From: Marinomonas rhodophyticola
GTDB taxonomy: Bacteria > Pseudomonadota > Gammaproteobacteria > Pseudomonadales > Marinomonadaceae
Assembly (NCBI RefSeq): GCF_026113935.1
Contig: NZ_JAPEUL010000007.1
Location: 1,070,784-1,134,783, forward strand
Length of the DNA: 64,000 bases
Direction of reading: 5' to 3'
Part shown: one piece after another, positions 28,278-36,992 of the stretch
Layout of the letters: every line of letters starts with the position of its first letter
How positions within the stretch are numbered: position 1 is the first letter of the stretch
Program-made: the position numbers and the translations under genes
Notes under the pieces: model-generated
Told to the model about the DNA's origin: nothing
What the model saw: the letters and a program-made list of their open reading frames with translations, nothing else
Databases searched by the model: none

Positions 28278-29593
28278 CTATTTTAATTCGTTGGCAAAGC
28301 GGCCTACCGCGTGTACCACCTGTTTGGCACCTTCTTGAATCTCTACAATGACAGTACCTGACTGGTTTGCTAGTTCTAAACCTTCTTGGAGCTACTTTCT
28401 TGAGAGTTGAGCATTTGGCGCATGACGTCATCTGATAGCCCTTGGTTTTTCTTCACTACGCCCACAATCTCTTCGGTAGCGGAACTGGTACGTGCCGCCA
28501 ATTTTCGTACTTCATCAGCCACAACTGCGAATCCTCGACCCTGCTCTCCGGCTCTGGCGGCCTCAATAGCCGCGTTTAGTGCCAGCAAGTTTGTCTGCTC
28601 TGCAATGCCCCCGATGGTTTGCACGATGGCGTTGATTTGTAAGGACTGCTTGCCCAGAGCCTCAATGCTTTCGGTCGCTGTCTGCATTTGTGCAGCTATC
28701 TGTTGCATGGTTTCGACAGTTTGTTGTACGACGATCGCACCTTTTTTGGCACTTATGTCCGTTTGTTGTGACACATCATAGGCAACGCTTGCGCCTTCTC
28801 TTACCTGCGTTTCTCGTGCCACTTGATCGGTGATGACGCTCGCAAATTTTACGATTTTAGTGAGGTTGCCCTCGGCGTCATAGACGGGGTTATACGTTGC
28901 CTCTAGCCACACATCGGCGCCTTTACTATCGATGCGTTTAAAACGGTCCGCCACATAAACGCCGTTATTTAATTTTTTCCAAAAGTTAGCGTATTCTGGC
29001 GAAGCACTTTCTTCAGTGGTGCAAAATATACGGTGGTGTTTACCGATGAGTTGATCTAACCGGTACCCCATAGCCTGTAGAAACTGCTCGTTTGCAGTGA
29101 TGACAGTGCCATCTAGGTTGAATTGGATAACCGCGGTCGAACGGATCAATGCATTAATGAAAGACTCGCTTTCTTTTGCGCTGACTATTTCTTGTGTTAC
29201 ATCGCGACCATAACCCTTTATGAAGGCGAGCGTGCCATCTTCTCCTCGTACCGGAATCCACTGAATATTTATCCAAGCAAGAGTGCTGTCTACTCGACAG
29301 TAGCGGTAATTGTCACTGACGGGTTTGAACTTTGCTACGGCGTCATTAAAGTTTCGAAAACAGGGTAGTTTCGAAACGTAAGGCGGCACAATTTCTGATA
29401 ATAATTTTCCTACGAGCTGCTCTTGCTTGAAGCCGAGTGCGTTCGCAAAGTCTTGATTGACGGCCGTGATTCGGAAGTCGGCATTTAAGGTAATGCACAG
29501 CATCCCCTGATCCATCTGGTTAGCTAGCTGGCGCAGAATCGCCAACTCTTTAAGTTGTGCTTCGTGTTCTTTTTTGAGGTGACCATTAAACAT
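28278..29593 (-). CDS. Soluble PAS-PAS methyl-accepting chemotaxis protein (frameshift near C terminus)
   Basis: The protein of about 438 residues has two PAS domains (about 22-125 and 145-260; the second has [19 protein letters not shown]) and then a short MCP signalling domain. The conserved hairpin tip is present: [20 protein letters not shown] and [17 protein letters not shown]. No transmembrane helix is visible, so it is a cytoplasmic, Aer-like or heme/flavin-type sensor feeding CheA. The raw frame stops after SSSKKV. One base added near 28383-28388 gives [20 protein letters not shown] and a natural stop at 28278. Confidence 0.88.
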
Positions 29594-29757
29594 TAAGAAA
29601 CTCCAATCAAACTCAACAATAGGCAGGCTGAACCGGATGTTGAATCTTTATTTAACTATTTAAGTTAAGGTGTATAAAAATACCCTTACGGTGCAAAGGT
29701 ATCGCTCGGTTCTCATGTCGTCAGATCCTTAAAAAAACAATATCATCTGCAGAAAAT

Positions 29758-29807
29758 AATTCCCCCTTCCAACGCAACTTTATGCTTGCTGTTTTTAAGG
29801 GGGAATT
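29758..29807. repeat. Isolated 11-bp inverted repeat
   Basis: Arms aattccccctt (29758-29768) and aagggggaatt (29797-29807) are perfect, with a 28-base loop ending in TTTTT. It lies in the 630-base region 29594-30224, which holds no convincing gene. Apart from this dyad, repeat R3 and a terminator, I see nothing there. Confidence 0.6.
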
Positions 29808-29907
29808 TGAGATAGCCAAAGTAAGAAAGTGTGACATGGCTGCAGCGATAAAGCGACAGGTAAGTTTGATGTTACCAATAGGGCTGTTAACAAGGGCAAG
29901 TATTACC

Positions 29908-30044
29908 AAGCCACTCACCTCTATAAGGCTGTCGTGTCAAGGAAGTAGCGTAGTTGGCAATAAAAATTATAGTGGTGATAAATTTTCCGAGTGTAGAGCC
30001 ATGAAAAAATAGTATTTATATTTGGTCGTTTTTTTAGTCTGACG
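29908..30044 (+). repeat. Dispersed repeat R3
   Basis: It aligns with R2 from aagccactca through gtagttggcaat and gtggtgataaatt to aaaaatagtattt and a final gtctgac. The two repeats flank the chemoreceptor gene as direct copies. Confidence 0.7.
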
Positions 30045-30167
30045 ATGCCACAACTTCCTCCTAATGGTGATATACGTCATCACTCTCAAGGTAATGAATG
30101 CATTCAATTAGCGCTGTCCGCTCAACGACTAAAATACGAATCAGCATTGGTAAGTGAGTCTGAACAT

Positions 30168-30201
30168 AAAACGATTCATCTAGAGATAGATGAGTCGTTT
30201 T
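30168..30201. terminator. Terminator downstream of the aldo/keto reductase
   Basis: Arms aaaacgattcatcta and tagatgagtcgtttt pair over 15 bp with one T-G pair and a GAGA loop. On the minus strand the stem ends in TTTT. It lies just beyond the corrected stop at 30225. Confidence 0.75.
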
Positions 30202-30224
30202 ATTTTACCAAAATTCAGATTTTT

Positions 30225-31096
30225 TTAGATACTAACGGCAATGTTATTCAATTTGGTAATGGCTTCACTTGGTAAGATCAATTCCGCTGCGGCTAAGTTT
30301 TGTTGTAGATGCTTAGCTGAAGATGTTCCGGGATTAATAAAATATTCGCTGAACGCTGAAGCAACCAAGCCAAAGCGACTTGCATTACTGTGGCATTTAG
30401 CGATGTGGCAACCTCTTCTAAAATGGAAGATTGTAGCGGCGTGAAGCCGCCAAGTGGAAAGAAAGGTACATAGGCAATACCTTCTTTTGCAAGCAGATCA
30501 ATAAGTGTATCGTCTCTTCTATGAACCAAATTGTATTGGTTCTGTACACAAACAATAGGAGTAATACGGCGCGCTTCCTCGATTTGTGTGGCGGTAACAT
30601 TACTGACGCCTAAGTGATTTATTAAGCCTTCTTTTTGCAACTCGGCCAGTATGGATAATGGTTCTGCTATCGAGCCTTCAGCTGGGCCATGTACATCAAA
30701 CATAGCTCGCAGGTTGACTACCTCGATTTGTTCTATGCCAAGGTTGGTTAGATTATCATGCACGGCTTGAATCAGTTCAGGCTTTGAAAAAGCTGGCAAC
30801 CAATCCCCTTTTTCATTGCGACGAGCACCAACTTTAGTCACTAATGATAGTTCTTTAGCATAAGGGTGTAATGCCTCACGAATGATTTGGTTCGTAATAT
30901 GTGGGCCGTAAAAATCGGAGGTGTCGATATGGTTAACACCACTTTCTATGGCGGCTTGAAGGACAGCAATGGCTTCTTTTTTATCTTTAGGTGGACCAAA
31001 AACGCCGGCGCCTGCCAATTGCATAGCGCCGTAACCCATTCGGTTGATTGCTTTATTACCAAGTTTAAATGTACCAGCTTGTTGAATGTTAACCAT
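30225..31096 (-). CDS. Aldo/keto reductase (frameshift near C terminus)
   Basis: The NADPH-dependent oxidoreductase has a TIM-barrel AKR signature: INRMGYGAMQLAG at the N terminus, the catalytic Asp and Tyr in NHIDTSDFYGPH, Lys in LSLVTKVGARR, and later NHLGVSNVTATQIEEA and VCVQNQYNLVHR. The raw frame ends early at IPEHLQ. Restoring one G in the short run at 30328-30329 gives LLIPGTSSAKHLQQNLAAAEL and a stop at 30225, about 290 residues. Start ATG 31096 follows AGGAAA. It is divergent from a LysR gene 105 bases away, a common regulator-target arrangement. Confidence 0.88.
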
Positions 31097-31201
31097 GATG
31101 ATTTTCCTGTGTGAGCTGTTGGATAGGTGATCTATTCTAGGTCCCATTAATTTGTGCGACAATCATGTTTAATTTGTACATATTGTGCGAGATTTAGAAC
31201 A

Positions 31202-32107
31202 ATGAAATCATCTATGAATGACATTACGGCATTTGTTGCTGTCGCCAGAGCCGGCGGTTTTCGAGAGGCTGCGAGAGTAGAAAATATAAGTGCTTCACGT
31301 TTAAGTGATGCCATACGACGCTTAGAAGGGGAATTGGGGGTAAGATTGTTTCATCGCAATACTCGCAGTGTTGTTCTTACTGAAGTGGGTATGGTGTTGT
31401 TAGAACGTATGAACCCTATTATGAGTGAATTTGATTCTGCGTTAGATATGGTCAACCTATATCGAGATAAACCTGCAGGTAAACTTCGTCTTAACGTACC
31501 TGTTAGTGCCGTAAAATTAATATTACCAGCTATTGTCCCTGCATTTTTGGAGGCCTATCCTGATATTGAACTGGAAGTGACAGCGGAGAGTAACGTTGTC
31601 AATATTATTGATGCAGGTTTCGATGCCGGTATTCGTTATGACGAGCGACTCGAGCAGGATATGATCGCCGTACCTATCGGCCCACGTCAACAACGGTATG
31701 CGTTAGCAGCTTCACCTAAATTGCTAGATAGATTAGGCCGACCAACTCATCCTCGTGACCTATTAAATTATCCTTGTTTAACCGGTCGGTTTCGATCAGG
31801 GGTAGCCAACACTTGGGAATTTGAGAAAGATAATGACACGATAGACATAAAGGTGTCAGGTCCTTTAGTGGTTAATATAGGTAGTGCTGTTGATCTTGCT
31901 GTCGATGCTGCGGTTGCTGGCACGGGGGTTATTTATTTGTTTGAGGAATGGCTGCAACCTTATTTTGATTCAGGGCAACTTGAACCTATTCTTGAAACGT
32001 GGTGGTTGTCTTTTAGTGGGCCGTATTTGTATTACTCTGGTCGAAGATTGGTGCCTACACCCTTACGAACTTTTATTGATTTTATAAAAGATATGAATAA
32101 AGAATGA
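31202..32107 (+). CDS. LysR-family transcriptional regulator
   Basis: A 301-residue LysR protein. The N-terminal winged helix reads ITAFVAVARAGGFREAARV-N-SASRLSDAIRRLE, followed by LGVRLFHRNTRSVVLTE. A type 2 periplasmic-binding-like effector domain begins at GKLRLNVPVSA. This branch of LysR (sometimes annotated as PtrA- or YafC-like) often controls a neighbouring oxidoreductase. It faces the aldo/keto reductase gene and probably regulates it. ATG at 31202 is chosen; 31214 is an in-frame alternative. The aldo/keto reductase promoter must lie in the same 105 bases. Confidence 0.88.
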   Translation: MKSSMNDITAFVAVARAGGFREAARVENISASRLSDAIRRLEGELGVRLFHRNTRSVVLTEVGMVLLERMNPIMSEFDSALDMVNLYRDKPAGKLRLNVPVSAVKLILPAIVPAFLEAYPDIELEVTAESNVVNIIDAGFDAGIRYDERLEQDMIAVPIGPRQQRYALAASPKLLDRLGRPTHPRDLLNYPCLTGRFRSGVANTWEFEKDNDTIDIKVSGPLVVNIGSAVDLAVDAAVAGTGVIYLFEEWLQPYFDSGQLEPILETWWLSFSGPYLYYSGRRLVPTPLRTFIDFIKDMNKE

Positions 32108-32168
32108 GTTATAAGCAGCCCCGAGTTGTGGCTCTATTGTGTCTTTGCTTTAAGCATTGGAATATTAA

Positions 32169-32201
32169 AAAACGGACGCCATTCATGGCGTCAGTTTTTT
32201 T
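32169..32201 (+). terminator. Bidirectional terminator after the LysR gene
   Basis: Arms gacgccat and atggcgtc (32175-32182, 32185-32192) with a TC loop, preceded by A's and followed by agttttttt. It separates the convergent LysR and DUF3010 genes. Confidence 0.85.
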
Positions 32202-32219
32202 ATTGCGAAATCTAACGAC

Positions 32220-32657
32220 TTACGCTTCAGGAATGTGCTCTGAAAGTGCGGCATAAGCTACGGTGAAAGCGCTTTCTTGAAATGCACGTAATCCCGTTGC
32301 TTTAAAAGGAATAGGCATCGGGTTGTGTTGCAAGATGTCCTTCACTTTGGCTCCGCTGAATAAATCCACTTGAACGGTGTCGATCAGTTGAATTATTGCT
32401 TCGATTTTAAAGCCCACCGAGCCGCCAGCAAATTTGCCTTTGGTTGGGCGTTCGCGAATCACGGCTCTTTTTACTTTGTAATCTTCAAATAGCTTTTTCA
32501 GTAAAAACTGAAATTTACGCACGCTTTCGCTGTCGTTTGGGTTGTTCAGTGTGTGTCGAGTTTGGCGACAGTCGGCGATTTGAAACAATCCGTCTTGTTT
32601 AGACAGAAGGCAAAGAATCACTTCGCTGCCTTTGATTTCGATACCACAAGTAATCAT
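32220..32657 (-). CDS. DUF3010 family protein
   Basis: This 145-residue soluble protein begins MITCGIEIKGSEVILCLL and contains VIRERPTKGKFAGGSVGFKI, which I associate with the DUF3010 family common in marine gammaproteobacteria. The alternating beta strands followed by an RERPTKGKFAGG loop suggest an RNase H-like fold, as in other short families beginning with a GIE(I/L)KGSE strand; that is inference. The function is unknown. It is a single gene. The 298 bases upstream (32658-32955) are AT-rich and hold no other gene, only the promoter space for this gene and the aminotransferase. Confidence 0.75.
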   Translation of the reverse strand: MITCGIEIKGSEVILCLLSKQDGLFQIADCRQTRHTLNNPNDSESVRKFQFLLKKLFEDYKVKRAVIRERPTKGKFAGGSVGFKIEAIIQLIDTVQVDLFSGAKVKDILQHNPMPIPFKATGLRAFQESAFTVAYAALSEHIPEA

Positions 32658-32955
32658 AACGAGATCCTGAATAGGGAATTTCGCGCATTATCGCATACTT
32701 TATTCTCTTCTCGCAGAGTAAAAAATACTGCTTGTTGAAAAGGAAACACGTCAGATGTAAGGCGAAAGTGAAAGCTTGTGGTTTATTACACTCTTTTCAT
32801 TTTGCCGTCTCTTATTATCACAATGAATAATGTACTATTTCAAAATATTATTTTGTAAAAATCATTTTCTCGACATTTTCTACTGTAAAAACGTGAAAAC
32901 AGGCTTTTTACTCTAGATGTGTTTTTTTCAACTTTGATCAATTAGGCTGCATAAA

Positions 32956-34194
32956 ATGACTGCTTCATCGCCAATGGGTATTCCTCGTCCCCAGGTGAAA
33001 TCTTTAGACGAAATTCTTCCTCATGAACCTTTGTTAATGATGGGCGCAGGCCCTGTGCCTATTCCTGAACGTGTCGCCAAGGCCAACTCGGTGGTCATTA
33101 ACCACCTAGGCAGTGTGATGGCACAGGTGATTGGCCAAGTTAAAACAATGGCGCGTTATGTGTTTCAAACTGAGTCTAAATGGGTGCTTGGCGTCGCGGG
33201 GCCAGCGTCAGCGGCGATGGAGATGGCGGTGGCCAATTTGTTGCAACCAGGCGAGCGTATTTTATGCATTAATAATGGCTTCTTTAGTCATCGCATGGCA
33301 GAAATGGCAACACGTATTGGTGCTGACGTGCATGAGTTGCATGTAGGGAACCATGAAGCGGCGGACCCAGAGCGTGTTCGTAAAGCCATTGAGGAAACAC
33401 GTCCAAAAGTATTAACGCTGGTGCAAGGCGAAACGTCGAATACGGTGTTTAACCATACATTAGAAGACATCACTAAGATCGCTAAATCTTATGGTTGTTT
33501 GGTGGTGGTAGACGCTGTTTGTACACTCAGCACTATGCCGTTAAAAATGGATGCATGGCAAGTGGATGTGGTGATTACGGGTGGCCAAAAAGGCTTGTCG
33601 TCTATCCCTGGTGTGTCCTTGTTGGTGTTTTCTAATGAAGCTTGGGCCGCAGTAAAAAGTCGTACCAAACCCACTGCACAATGGTGTTTTGATGCGCAGT
33701 TAGCCGAGAATTTTTGGCACAACGATGGCTATCATTATACGGCACCCGTATCTGGCATCATGGCGTTGCATGAGGCATTAAAATTGGTGTGCGATGAAAC
33801 ATTAGAGCATCGTTTTTCGCGTCATTTGCGTTGTTCAAAAGCCTTGCAAGCAGGCATTGAAGGCATGGGATTAGAGTTGTTTATTCCGCCAGCATCGCGT
33901 TTGAATTCTGTGGTGGGTATTAACATACCGCAAGGGTTAACAGCCCCTAAAATTTGTCGACACATATCCGAAATGTACCGCGTTGAAATCGCGGACTCTT
34001 TTGGCCAGCCTATCGTGCGTATTGGGCAGATGGGTGAGCAATGTCGCGAGCATAACTTGTTCCGCACCTTGCATGCGTTGGGCAGTACCATGCGTGATTT
34101 GGGTGTAAAAGTTGATCAACCCAATGGCATGGCGGAAATGGAGGCGTACTTGCAAAAGATTCCACGTAACGCTTATCAGGTTCACGTTGCTTAG
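32956..34194 (+). CDS. Class V aminotransferase (alanine/serine-glyoxylate type)
   Basis: A 412-residue PLP enzyme of fold type I, class V. Family marks are LLMMGAGPVPIPERV near the N terminus, LGVAGPASAAMEMAVANLL, the PLP-contacting Asp in LVVVDAVCTLSTMPL, and the Schiff-base lysine in VVITGGQKGLSSIPG. It resembles alanine-glyoxylate, serine-glyoxylate and pyridoxamine-pyruvate aminotransferases; these cannot be separated by eye. The role would be glyoxylate, serine or pyridoxamine metabolism in the cytosol. It is a single gene with a terminator on its 3' side and no operon partners. Confidence 0.85.
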   Translation: MTASSPMGIPRPQVKSLDEILPHEPLLMMGAGPVPIPERVAKANSVVINHLGSVMAQVIGQVKTMARYVFQTESKWVLGVAGPASAAMEMAVANLLQPGERILCINNGFFSHRMAEMATRIGADVHELHVGNHEAADPERVRKAIEETRPKVLTLVQGETSNTVFNHTLEDITKIAKSYGCLVVVDAVCTLSTMPLKMDAWQVDVVITGGQKGLSSIPGVSLLVFSNEAWAAVKSRTKPTAQWCFDAQLAENFWHNDGYHYTAPVSGIMALHEALKLVCDETLEHRFSRHLRCSKALQAGIEGMGLELFIPPASRLNSVVGINIPQGLTAPKICRHISEMYRVEIADSFGQPIVRIGQMGEQCREHNLFRTLHALGSTMRDLGVKVDQPNGMAEMEAYLQKIPRNAYQVHVA

Positions 34195-34217
34195 TGAAAA
34201 AAGTGGTAAAAACATCA

Positions 34218-34245
34218 GGCGCTTTATAATAAAAAGCGCCTTTTA
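34218..34245. terminator. Bidirectional terminator
   Basis: Arms ggcgcttt and aaagcgcc with an ataataa loop and A/T flanks sit between the convergent aminotransferase and DMT exporter genes. Confidence 0.85.
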
Positions 34246-34246
34246 T

Positions 34247-35182
34247 TCAGATGCCTTTGGCTTCCTTTTCAGGGACCAAGGGCATTTTTTTGTTTGGCAT
34301 TAAGCTGGCAAATAATGCCCCTGCGGTAATGAATAGGCAGGCGATGATTTGTCCTGTGGTGAGTTGTGCTTCGGTGAAAAGCCCAAGCCAAGCAGTGGAT
34401 AGGGCAGGAGCGGTATAAGACAAGACGCCAAGCAAGGATAAGTTGCCTTTTTTTACCCCAAAATCCCAACAAAAAAACGCGATACCAACAGGGCCAAAGC
34501 CGAGTCCTAAAATGGCAATCCATGTGGAGGCTGGAAAAGAGGCTGCGGTGGTCCAGTTGTGTGTTTCTATTGCAAGATGGGATGCGCTTGCTAATAGTGT
34601 GGTGATGAGGCAATACCAGAGTACAGCGCTGGAAGGAACATCTTGATAGCGTCGATTCGCAACGGAATAGCTCGACCAAATAAACGCACAGGCGAAGGCG
34701 GCAGCGTATCCTGTCCAATGGTAAGCTGTGCTGTTGTCTGTGGTTAAGACTTGTGCCTTTGATTGTAACATGATGCCGGTACCAATAAACGCGACCACTG
34801 CACCGACTAAGTGTGTCCATGACAGAATATTGCCTTTTGTCATGCCTGCCATTAAGACAATCAGCAACGGCCAAAGGTAAGCAATGAGTCCCGCCTCTAC
34901 TGGAGGTGCGTGTTGAAATGCGTAAAAATAGCAAAAATGGTAAAAATAAAAGCCGAGTCCCCCCATTAATATGGCGTTTTTCGGTGTTTGCCTCCAAGAA
35001 CTTTTTATTTCACCTTTAAATAGATACACGATAAAAAAGAGTAAGCTGGCAACACCAAATGTAAGGGCCAACAACAATAGTGGCGGCACTGAGTTGGCTT
35101 GCGTGGTGAAGAGCGCAAGGCTGCTCCATAGCATGATGGCGATGCTGCCAATGAGAGTGGCTTGTGTATTATGTGCGGTCAT
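34247..35182 (-). CDS. EamA/DMT-family exporter (YddG-like)
   Basis: A ten-helix DMT transporter of 311 residues. Helix 1 reads ATLIGSIAIMLWSSLALFTT, the mid-region has GGLGFYFYHFCYFYAFQHAPP and EAGLIAYLWPLLIVLMAG, and the second repeat has GPVGIAFFCWDFGVKKGNL. These resemble aromatic amino acid exporters of the YddG type, though substrate prediction is weak. ATG at 35182 with AGGAAAC upstream is preferred to the longer frame. It is divergent from the second TTT operon, and the shared intergenic region carries tandem repeats. Confidence 0.83.
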   Translation of the reverse strand: MTAHNTQATLIGSIAIMLWSSLALFTTQANSVPPLLLLALTFGVASLLFFIVYLFKGEIKSSWRQTPKNAILMGGLGFYFYHFCYFYAFQHAPPVEAGLIAYLWPLLIVLMAGMTKGNILSWTHLVGAVVAFIGTGIMLQSKAQVLTTDNSTAYHWTGYAAAFACAFIWSSYSVANRRYQDVPSSAVLWYCLITTLLASASHLAIETHNWTTAASFPASTWIAILGLGFGPVGIAFFCWDFGVKKGNLSLLGVLSYTAPALSTAWLGLFTEAQLTTGQIIACLFITAGALFASLMPNKKMPLVPEKEAKGI

Positions 35183-35251
35183 CTTGTTGTTTCCTGAAAC
35201 CTGTCCTAGTCTAATAAACAACAGATTACCGTGTCAGGGCGTTAAAAACAT

Positions 35252-35310
35252 TGTCAAAAATGCGCAATGTGTTTTGTCAAAAATGCGCAATGTGTTTTGT
35301 CAAAAATGCG
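35252..35310. promoter_or_regulatory. 23-bp direct repeats, candidate operator array
   Basis: A 23-base unit (tgtcaaaaatgcgcaatgtg plus ttt) occurs at 35252-35274 and 35275-35297, with a 13-base partial third copy. A period of 23, about two helical turns, places each copy on the same DNA face. It lies between the divergent DMT exporter and second TTT operon, 150-200 bases upstream of tctC2. Confidence 0.6.
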
Positions 35311-35325
35311 TTTTTAATCACAATT

Positions 35326-35350
35326 CTGTCAGAAATGTGTTTTCTGACAG
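35326..35350. promoter_or_regulatory. Inverted repeat followed by tgacag direct repeats
   Basis: Perfect 10-bp arms ctgtcagaaa and tttctgacag surround a tgtgt loop, followed by two more gacagg copies (near 35357 and 35366). This could be a binding site for the OmpR-type regulator encoded downstream or an mRNA leader hairpin. Confidence 0.5.
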
Positions 35351-35458
35351 GGTGGTGACAGGTTTGACAGGTAATGTTTGTTCATCGAGTTTTCTAAAAT
35401 AAGCGTTTCAGGAACTCGAATAGCTAACAACAAAAAAAATAACAAGCAGGAGATAACC

Positions 35459-36451
35459 ATGCTTAATACCCTTTCTTTGAAGTCTATCCTAATTTCTGGT
35501 GCTGTCGCACTAACCATCGCTGGACAAGCTCACGCTTATGAACCCGCTCGTAGTGCAGAATGTATTGCGCCAGCAAACCCTGGTGGTGGCTGGGATTTTA
35601 CTTGCCGTAGTGTTGGTCGAGTATTGGTTGACCAAGGATACTTTAAAGGCAATGTTCAAACCGTCAACATGACAGGTGCTGGTGGCGGTGTGGCTTACGC
35701 TCATACCATCAGTAAACGCGATAAAGATGATAATCTTATTGTAGCGGCTAGTACGGCCACGACGACTCGCCTTGCACAAGGTCAGTTCCCAGGTATGGAT
35801 TCCAAACAAGTTAAATGGATTGGAACCTTGGGCGCAGACTACGGCATCATTGCAGTAGGCAAAGATTCAAAATACACCACACTGACTCAACTGTTAGATG
35901 CGTTGAAAAGCGATCCAACATCAGTGAAGTTTGCCGGTGGTAGTGCTTCTGGTGGTTGGGACCATTTAAAAGTCTTGATGACTGCTCAAAAAGCAAACGT
36001 AGGCGATTTGCCTAAAGTGCGTTATTTGGCTTTCAGCGGCGGCTCCGAAGCCCTAGTTCAAGTGGTTGGCGGACACGTTGATGCCTTTACTGGTGATATC
36101 TCTGAAGTAAAAGGCTTTATGGATTCCGGTGATTTACGTGTGTTGGCGGTGCTTTCTGAAGAGCGTTTACCAGAACCATTTGCTGCGATTCCAACAGCAA
36201 TGGAGCAAGGTATTGATTCCGTTGCACCAAACTGGCGCGGTTTTTATATGCCAGGAAATTCCAGTGCGGAATCTTACGATTGGTGGGTTAAAACCATGGA
36301 CGAACTTTACAAAACAGAAGAATGGAAAGACATCATGGTGAAAAACGGTGTGATGCCATTCCATAAATCTGGTGAAGAGTTCACACAATTCGTTAACAAC
36401 CAAATTCTAGATATTCAAATCTTATCTAAAGACATCGGTTTGATTAAATAA
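35459..36451 (+). CDS. tctC: Tripartite tricarboxylate transporter substrate-binding protein TctC (system 2)
   Basis: A 330-residue periplasmic binding protein. The signal peptide is MLNTLSLKSILISGAVA to GQAHA, then the ligand-loop motif CIAPANPGGGWDFTCRSVG, and GGSASGGWDHLKVLM with VVGGHVDAFTGDISEV. The ligand-loop cysteine pair (CIAPAN...TCRSV) resembles the citrate/tricarballylate binding proteins of Salmonella-type TctC. ATG 35459 follows AGGAG. It is first in an operon with tctB, tctA, a TctDE two-component system and an extra binding protein. Confidence 0.92.
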   Translation: MLNTLSLKSILISGAVALTIAGQAHAYEPARSAECIAPANPGGGWDFTCRSVGRVLVDQGYFKGNVQTVNMTGAGGGVAYAHTISKRDKDDNLIVAASTATTTRLAQGQFPGMDSKQVKWIGTLGADYGIIAVGKDSKYTTLTQLLDALKSDPTSVKFAGGSASGGWDHLKVLMTAQKANVGDLPKVRYLAFSGGSEALVQVVGGHVDAFTGDISEVKGFMDSGDLRVLAVLSEERLPEPFAAIPTAMEQGIDSVAPNWRGFYMPGNSSAESYDWWVKTMDELYKTEEWKDIMVKNGVMPFHKSGEEFTQFVNNQILDIQILSKDIGLIK

Positions 36452-36550
36452 TTTAGAACCGCTATTTGGAGGGGGATTTGTTTTGACACAATGACCCCTC
36501 CTGTTTTTACTTATTACTCACCCTTTGATTTACTGACACGGAGCAGAGAC

Positions 36551-36991
36551 ATGCGTATTAATGATCGTGTGTTTGGCATGCTGATGCTGATTCTTGCCGT
36601 TGCTTACGGCTGGGAAGCAACGCAATTTCCCATTCCATTTGGTGGACACGAAAGTGTCGGGCCTGAAACCTTTCCTATTATGCTATCAATCATCTTAGGT
36701 ATTAGTTCTATCTACATGATTGTTCGTCCTGATCCGGATGAGAAATGGGCGCCATCTGCTATGTTGATTGAGCTTACTATCGTTGTGCTTTCTATGCTTG
36801 CTTTTGCATGGGCGATTGAACCAATCGGTTTTATGCCAGCCGCTGCGCTTGTGGTGAGTTTTTTAAGTTGGCGCATGGGGGCGAATATAACTAAGAGTAT
36901 TATTACGGGTGTGGCAAGCTCTGTGGTTATCTTCTTCCTTTTCAATACTGTGCTAGAACTAGCACTGCCTCTAGGTCTATTGGAGTTTTAA
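36551..36991 (+). CDS. tctB: Tripartite tricarboxylate transporter, small permease TctB (system 2)
   Basis: A 146-residue, four-helix membrane protein starting MRINDRVFGMLMLILAVAYG, with FGGHESVGPETFPIMLSIIL in the first loop, a well-known TctB feature (G-P-x-x-F-P). Two closely spaced helices follow around MLAFAWAIEPIGFMPAAALV. The start at 36551 has GGAG upstream; the frame extends 20 codons further without a site. It is one base from tctA, so the two are translationally coupled. Confidence 0.9.
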   Translation: MRINDRVFGMLMLILAVAYGWEATQFPIPFGGHESVGPETFPIMLSIILGISSIYMIVRPDPDEKWAPSAMLIELTIVVLSMLAFAWAIEPIGFMPAAALVVSFLSWRMGANITKSIITGVASSVVIFFLFNTVLELALPLGLLEF

Positions 36992-36992
36992 T

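Noticed and set aside
27448-30044. Integron cassette array (attC sites)
   Set aside because: The repeats lack attC-type core sites and paired L/R boxes, the genes lie on both strands, and no integrase is present.
30045-30275. Plus-strand 76-codon frame
   Set aside because: It overlaps the corrected end of the aldo/keto reductase and includes that gene's terminator; no start signal.
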